The notes below the pieces were generated by a model. It was given only the letters and a program-made list of their open reading frames with translations, did not search any database and was not told where the DNA came from. A program made the position numbers and the translations under genes. Positions 6,290 through 6,928 of a stretch of 6,928 nucleotides of DNA are shown here, in pieces (the stretch's first letter is position 1; every line of letters starts with the position of its first letter). Source of the stretch: Desulfonatronaceae bacterium UBA663 (GTDB taxonomy: Bacteria > Desulfobacterota > Desulfovibrionia > Desulfovibrionales > Desulfonatronaceae); the NCBI GenBank assembly GCA_002299865.1, contig DBNV01000014.1:7122-14049 (forward strand). The letters run 5' to 3'.

Positions 6290-6793
6290 CTACTGCTGCG
6301 GGCCGATTGAAGCCGCCGGAGCCATGAACACGGCCTGGACGCGCTGTTTCTCGCCGCCCTGGACCACGCCTCGGTTTTCCTGCACGTAATAGGTGATCAC
6401 CTCGCCGGTGATGGTTCCTCTCTCGTCCTTGAGCACGGGATTGCCTTCCATGACGATAATGCCCTTTTTAGTCCAATAAGTCGCCTTGCCGCTGGTGCCG
6501 CTCTGCTTGTCCCGCTTGATGCGCACGTTGCCTTCGGCCAGCAGCTTTTCAATGTCCTTGGAGGCGTCCGGGCCAATGGAGGCTTGCATGAACACGGTCA
6601 GTTTGTCGCTCCACAATTCGAAATCAGAGCGGTCCACATGCACGTTGCCCGTGAAGATCACGGTGTTGCGCCCCTGGTCGTAGTTCATCTTGTCTGAGCT
6701 GATTTTTACCGGAACCTGGTCCTGGGCCTGTACTGCGCCGTCTGCCAGCAGTATTGTCCAAGCGAACAAGATCGCCGCCAACGTCTTGATCAT
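6290..6793 (-). CDS. lptA: Periplasmic LPS-transport bridge protein LptA
   Basis: Soluble periplasmic OstA-family protein that polymerises or bridges LptC and LptD and carries LPS across the periplasm. The 167-aa product has a Sec signal, MIKTLAAILFAWTILLADG, with likely cleavage after AVQA. The beta-jellyroll then follows: SSDKMNYDQGRNTVIFTGNV, DFELWSDKLTVFM, IEKLLAEGNVRIKRD, KATYWTKKGIIVMEGNPVLKD and ITGEVITYYV, all characteristic of LptA/OstA repeats. Two ATG codons are adjacent. The second (6793) is chosen because AGGAG (plus strand 6800-6804) is six bases from it and only three from ATG 6796. It converges on lptE across 231 nt. No lptB follows, and no lptC is visible within the 135 bases before it. 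The gene thus seems to be transcribed alone or as the last gene of an operon entering from the right. Confidence 0.93.
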   Translation of the reverse strand: MIKTLAAILFAWTILLADGAVQAQDQVPVKISSDKMNYDQGRNTVIFTGNVHVDRSDFELWSDKLTVFMQASIGPDASKDIEKLLAEGNVRIKRDKQSGTSGKATYWTKKGIIVMEGNPVLKDERGTITGEVITYYVQENRGVVQGGEKQRVQAVFMAPAASIGPQQ

Positions 6794-6836
6794 CATATTC
6801 TCCTGACTTAGATTGTTTTTCTGTCCAAGACCTTCG

Positions 6837-6865
6837 GGTATAATCGTCCGCAGTCCTTAGGACAA
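6837..6865 (-). promoter_or_regulatory. Candidate sigma-70 promoter of lptA
   Basis: On the minus strand, TTGTCC (6865-6860) and TATACC (6842-6837) are separated by 17 bp. Each box has four of six consensus bases. Transcription would start near 6830, leaving a leader of about 37 nt with the AGGAG site. The near-palindrome GTCCTTAGGAC (6853-6863) overlaps the -35 box and could be an operator. This is a moderate match only. Confidence 0.35.
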
Positions 6866-6928
6866 ACTAGTCGAACCTGAAAAAGTCATTATCACCCGTT
6901 AAAGGGCGCCAGATGCGGACTGATGACT

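Noticed and set aside
6867..6928. Possible end of a minus-strand gene upstream of lptA, such as lptC, with a stop at 6867-6869.
   Set aside because: About 20 codons are too few to identify, and the other minus frames also close within the same stretch. It could equally be non-coding.

Overview
This window looks like a piece of a Gram-negative chromosome with ordinary housekeeping genes. It carries an aromatic-amino-acid kinase, a glutamine synthetase and three parts of the lipopolysaccharide (LPS) export machine. The glutamine synthetase is the short, feedback-inhibited alpha type, yet it has a sigma-54 promoter. It sits beside LptD, LptE and LptA genes and a small lipoprotein gene. I infer a deltaproteobacterium (Desulfobacterota), perhaps a Desulfovibrionales member. 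This placement rests on protein flavour only and is not proven. No transposase, phage gene, CRISPR array, tRNA or rRNA was seen.

Layout: bases 1-205 hold no supportable gene. A shikimate kinase (about 206-847, +) carries an in-frame 15-bp duplication next to its P-loop. An AT-rich spacer (848-1009) ends in a well-matched sigma-54 promoter and a good ribosome site for glnA (1010-2356, +). glnA is closed by a perfect 18-bp-stem terminator (2397-2441). On the minus strand, an open frame with a clear lipoprotein signal (start GTG at 2865) runs convergently through that terminator and into the end of glnA, so its C-terminus is suspect. Divergent from it is lptD (3082-5538, +), followed 22 nt later by lptE (5561-6058, +). 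A 231-nt spacer dense in inverted repeats separates lptE from a convergent lptA (6290-6793, -), which has its own candidate promoter near 6837-6865.

How the genes work together: LptA is the periplasmic bridge protein, and LptD with LptE forms the outer-membrane translocon that inserts LPS. The window thus holds the distal half of the Lpt pathway. LptC, LptB, LptF and LptG are not here, and lptA is not followed by lptB as it is in many proteobacteria. The shikimate kinase and glnA serve biosynthesis and nitrogen assimilation and have no evident link to the Lpt genes.

I found no convincing new biological system. The points most worth a second look are the structured lptE-lptA spacer with a second sigma-54-like motif, the isolated lptA, the kinase duplication, the single C-terminal cysteine of LptD, and the lipoprotein frame that reads through a terminator.
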